Assembly: GCF_027942865.1 (NCBI RefSeq)
Contig: NC_134511.1
Coordinates: forward strand, 27,575,390 to 27,639,389
DNA length: 64,000 nt
Source: Odontesthes bonariensis
Lineage: Eukaryota; Chordata; Actinopteri; Atheriniformes; Atherinopsidae
Direction: 5' to 3'
The notes beneath the pieces were generated by a model. That model saw only the letters and a program-made list of their open reading frames with translations, was not told the DNA's origin and made no database searches. The position numbers and the translations under genes are program-made. Position 1 is the stretch's first letter. Every line of letters starts with the position of its first letter. Positions 61,560 to 64,000 of the stretch are shown in pieces.

Positions 61560-62090
61560 AGAAAAACAGCCGTTGCTTTTGGAAAACAAAAGAAAGGAAA
61601 GAAAAATAAAGCATCTAGGGGACTCTCCAAACATGTGGAAGAAGGTAATCTGGTCAGATGAAACATAAATGTAACTTGTGGGCCATCGGGGAAAATACTG
61701 CATGTGGTGCAAATCACAGTGACACATGGTGGTGGCAACATCATGCTCTGGGACTGCTTTCCCCATCAGCGGAGCCTGGGAAAGTGGACGGTTTAAAATG
61801 CAGAAAGATTCTTACCCAAACCCTGTTTCAGTCTTCCAGAAAGTTCTGACTGGGTTCATGGTTCAGAGGTACAAAGACTCTAAAAAAAATCCTTCAGGCT
61901 ATTTCAGGGGAACTATTTAATTGGAATAGTCTAGTCAAAATCAGACCTCAGACACCAGCAGAATTCATCCAACTCGACAGAACTGGAGCAGATTTGCTTG
62001 GAGAAATGAGCAGTAAAACGTAAAGCTGTGATTGTTGCAAGCAGGCAAGGCTTTCAGAAATCAGCCACTTTTCTTAGACTTTTTCAAGGA
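61560..62090 (+). pseudogene. Decayed Tc1/mariner transposase fragment
   Basis: A series of nucleotide phrases follows the order of fish Tc1 transposase genes: 'caaacatgtggaagaaggta', 'ctggtcagatgaaac', 'acatggtggtggcaacatca', 'tgctctgggactgcttt', 'tgtttcagtcttccagaaag', 'ctagtcaaaatcagacctca', 'ctggagcag', and 'agctgtgattgttgcaa'. Read as protein it is broken by many stops and frameshifts, so it is long dead. The terminal repeats were not found. It lies in the upstream loxl2 intron, on the opposite strand. Confidence 0.75.
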
Positions 62091-63289
62091 TTTATATTCC
62101 ACAAAGATCTTCTGTGACAGTGTGGGCTGAGGGGAAGAAGCTCAGTCTGGCTGGAGGCAGAATTTGTTGCGTGGCTCAACAGATGAATTCCCCACAGACT
62201 CTTCTCATATATAGCCGAAATAACTTTGACAGAAAATGAGAGAGGAGGGTTTCCTAAATTGGCATTTGCCTCCAGGGAAGGGCAGACGCTACCAAAGTGA
62301 AAACTACAACTCATCTGTTTTTATATCCTCTGTTATTTTCTCACAAACATAACCACATTCATCATTTGGATCCGAAGCAATGACCTGTGGACTGCAGGGG
62401 ATGTTCCAGAGCATAAAGTCTGAAATCATGTGTAGAAACGTGGTGATGGTGACCTTGTCAGGACGTGGTGGATGAACATTACAAGCATGCAAAATAACAA
62501 GTACAGGCAAATGTTGCTAATCAATCAGGAGCAGGTAAAAGTAGCTCCACTAAATAAGACAACCTACTCACAAATGTTGCTTTAAGCAACCAAACCGATA
62601 TACTAGAAAAGAAACCCCTCAAAAACTGTCTTCTTTCAGTTTTTTTTCTTTTTTAATTTCCTTCGAGGTCAGCATAAGAGATCCAACTTGTTCCAGCTTA
62701 CCCCCTCCCCCTGCTCATTCTTTTTAATTTCTCCTGATGAACTTCCTGTTCATTCCGACGGCCCTCACATGTAACTTTTGCAGACAAAAAGAAATGGCGC
62801 TCTGACTGGGAAAAACAAGCGATTTCTAACATGTGTGTCTTGTTTCAGGAGACTCTGGGGAGTGGGGCTTTTTCCTGAGTTTTTGCCTGTCTGAGACGGA
62901 AAGCACCACAGATGGAAAAGCCATTAGTGAGATGAGTTGTACAGGAGAAGTAAAAGGACCTCCGATTGTTACAACACGGGTCCGACTTTGAGGTTGTGCT
63001 GTAAATGTTCTTTTTCACCTTTGTTTAGATCCGCCAAATGTTTTCACTGAGAATTTTAAAACTGCTGCTATGGTCAACATCAAGGTAGAAATGGAGAAGC
63101 AACACAAGTACAGTGGGAATTTCTTAAAATCTTGTGAAAAGATTGTCACAGCATGTAGCTACACTAACTCTTAGTTAAAGTTGCACTAATTGATCCTTTA
63201 GAACAAAAACAAGCTGAAATGTGACATGTATTAGTTGTTTTTTGTTATAGACTTGATGAATATACATACATGCGTAGAAAAATTGATAG
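62091..63289 (-). other. loxl2 intron or upstream DNA, unassigned
   Basis: No exon, RNA gene or clear mobile element was recognised. Confidence 0.5.
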
Positions 63290-63600
63290 CTATACAGATA
63301 CTTTATTGATCCTGTGAGGGAAATTACTTTGCCACAGCAGCTAATAGTTGCATGGTAAGGTGGCAGCATAAAAGGCAAAACATAAAGTATGATATAAACA
63401 TTACATAACTAACTGGCAATATTAAAAAAGAAACATCATTCATTGGTGTCAGTGTCATTGGATTGTCTGTGATGGAGAGCACTTTGTTCAGTGCCCTGTC
63501 CATCATGGACTCACATGTCGCCAGGTTCTGACCAATAGTTTCTCCACTTTGGTCTGTTCTGTCCAAAGGACGTTCCAGAAGTCTTGTGGTTTGTTTGGAT
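63290..63600 (-). repeat. 5'-truncated LINE (Rex/L2-type), minus strand
   Basis: Read on the minus strand the segment ends with a 'ccctcacaggatcaataaag' tail followed by degenerate GATA-like units, the common 3' end of fish LINEs of the same broad group as the element at 25.8-31.2 kb. Upstream of the tail, the sequence is short, without an RT frame. The left (5') boundary is a guess. Confidence 0.55.
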
Positions 63601-64000
63601 GCAGCTTTGTAAACCTAAGTAATATGTATTGCTGCTCATCTGAGGTTGTAATTTAAAGACGTGGTAAGGACCAGATTATTTTTTCCATTATATCCTGATA
63701 CATAAAACCTTAAAATTGAAAAAGGGCTCACTTTCTTTTCCCATGACTGTAGCTCCTCCATAGCCTACAGTGAGGTCAAGACTTAATTTGCCAGGGGAGC
63801 TTAACAACATGTGGTTCCAATAGAGGCTTTCAACAGCTCGTTGCCAGCACGAATCACCTACAGCAACATACCAACACACTGGGTTCATATGCAGTGTGGA
63901 ATTTGGTTGCACATCTGAGATTTTTCTTCACATTCTGGTAGGTCTTTGTCCATCTGCCCTTCAAGAAATCAAGGGTTGAAAATTATGTGTTTTTGCAGTT
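63601..64000. other. Right edge, unassigned
   Basis: Nothing recognised. The remaining 5' exons of loxl2 must lie to the right. Confidence 0.5.

Noticed and set aside
59864..64000. Search for the loxl2 SRCR1 exon
   Set aside because: No minus-strand sequence resembling the SRCR1 end (DCKHTEDVGVVC-type) was found, so the 5' exons are outside the window.
1..64000. CRISPR arrays, operons, rRNA or tRNA genes
   Set aside because: No spaced direct-repeat array, no polycistronic layout and no cloverleaf with A/B box was recognised; the window is vertebrate nuclear DNA.

Overview
The window is vertebrate nuclear DNA, almost certainly from a teleost fish. It is AT-rich with long introns, and its protein-coding exons are short and bounded by GT-AG splice sites. 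Repeats of fish type fill most of the remainder: L2/Rex-like LINE tails, a Penelope-like fragment, Tc1 and hAT remnants, and MITEs with TTAA targets. Two host genes can be reconstructed. There is no prokaryotic content.

Left third (about 5.8-14.2 kb, + strand): a complete golga7 (Golgin A7/GCP16) gene. Five coding exons, all in phase 0, encode a predicted 143-residue protein. A compact upstream region carries ETS-like motifs. Intron 2 holds a decayed Penelope-like retroelement that still shows a GIY-YIG endonuclease. Introns 3 and 4 hold fragments of an L2-like repeat.

Middle (14.2-38 kb): no host gene is supported. This stretch holds a hAT-like MITE, a LINE of the CR1/L2/Rex group (about 25.8-31.2 kb), a strongly G-rich block of 1.5 kb with an A-rich tail, and a MITE-like segment containing a near-perfect 53-bp inverted repeat. 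The LINE has one in-frame stop. It is also split by a 2,207-bp insertion with TG...CA ends and a CAGC target duplication, probably a solo LTR. The reading frame resumes exactly across the insertion.

Right third (38.0 kb to the right edge, - strand): the 3' eleven coding exons of loxl2, a lysyl oxidase-like amine oxidase. They run from SRCR domain 2 through SRCR 3 and 4 and the copper catalytic domain to the stop codon, 592 residues in all. The signal peptide and SRCR1 exons must lie beyond position 64000. Introns of loxl2 and the DNA 5' of its last visible exon carry several DNA-transposon derivatives: a 715-bp MITE with 37-bp perfect terminal repeats, a Harbinger-like element with a Myb/trihelix ORF, a 177-bp hAT MITE with target duplication, and a TTAA-flanked MITE with two perfect CRE motifs. 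A Tc1 fragment and a cluster of four CACGTG motifs lie there too.

The two genes work independently. Golga7 is a Golgi partner of a Ras palmitoyltransferase, and Loxl2 is a secreted collagen/elastin cross-linking enzyme. Both human orthologues lie on 8p, so their linkage here may be ancestral. I found no convincing new multi-gene system. The best leads are the nested LTR-in-LINE insertion, a TG repeat fused to a loxl2 3' splice site, the CACGTG cluster, and regulatory motifs delivered by MITEs.
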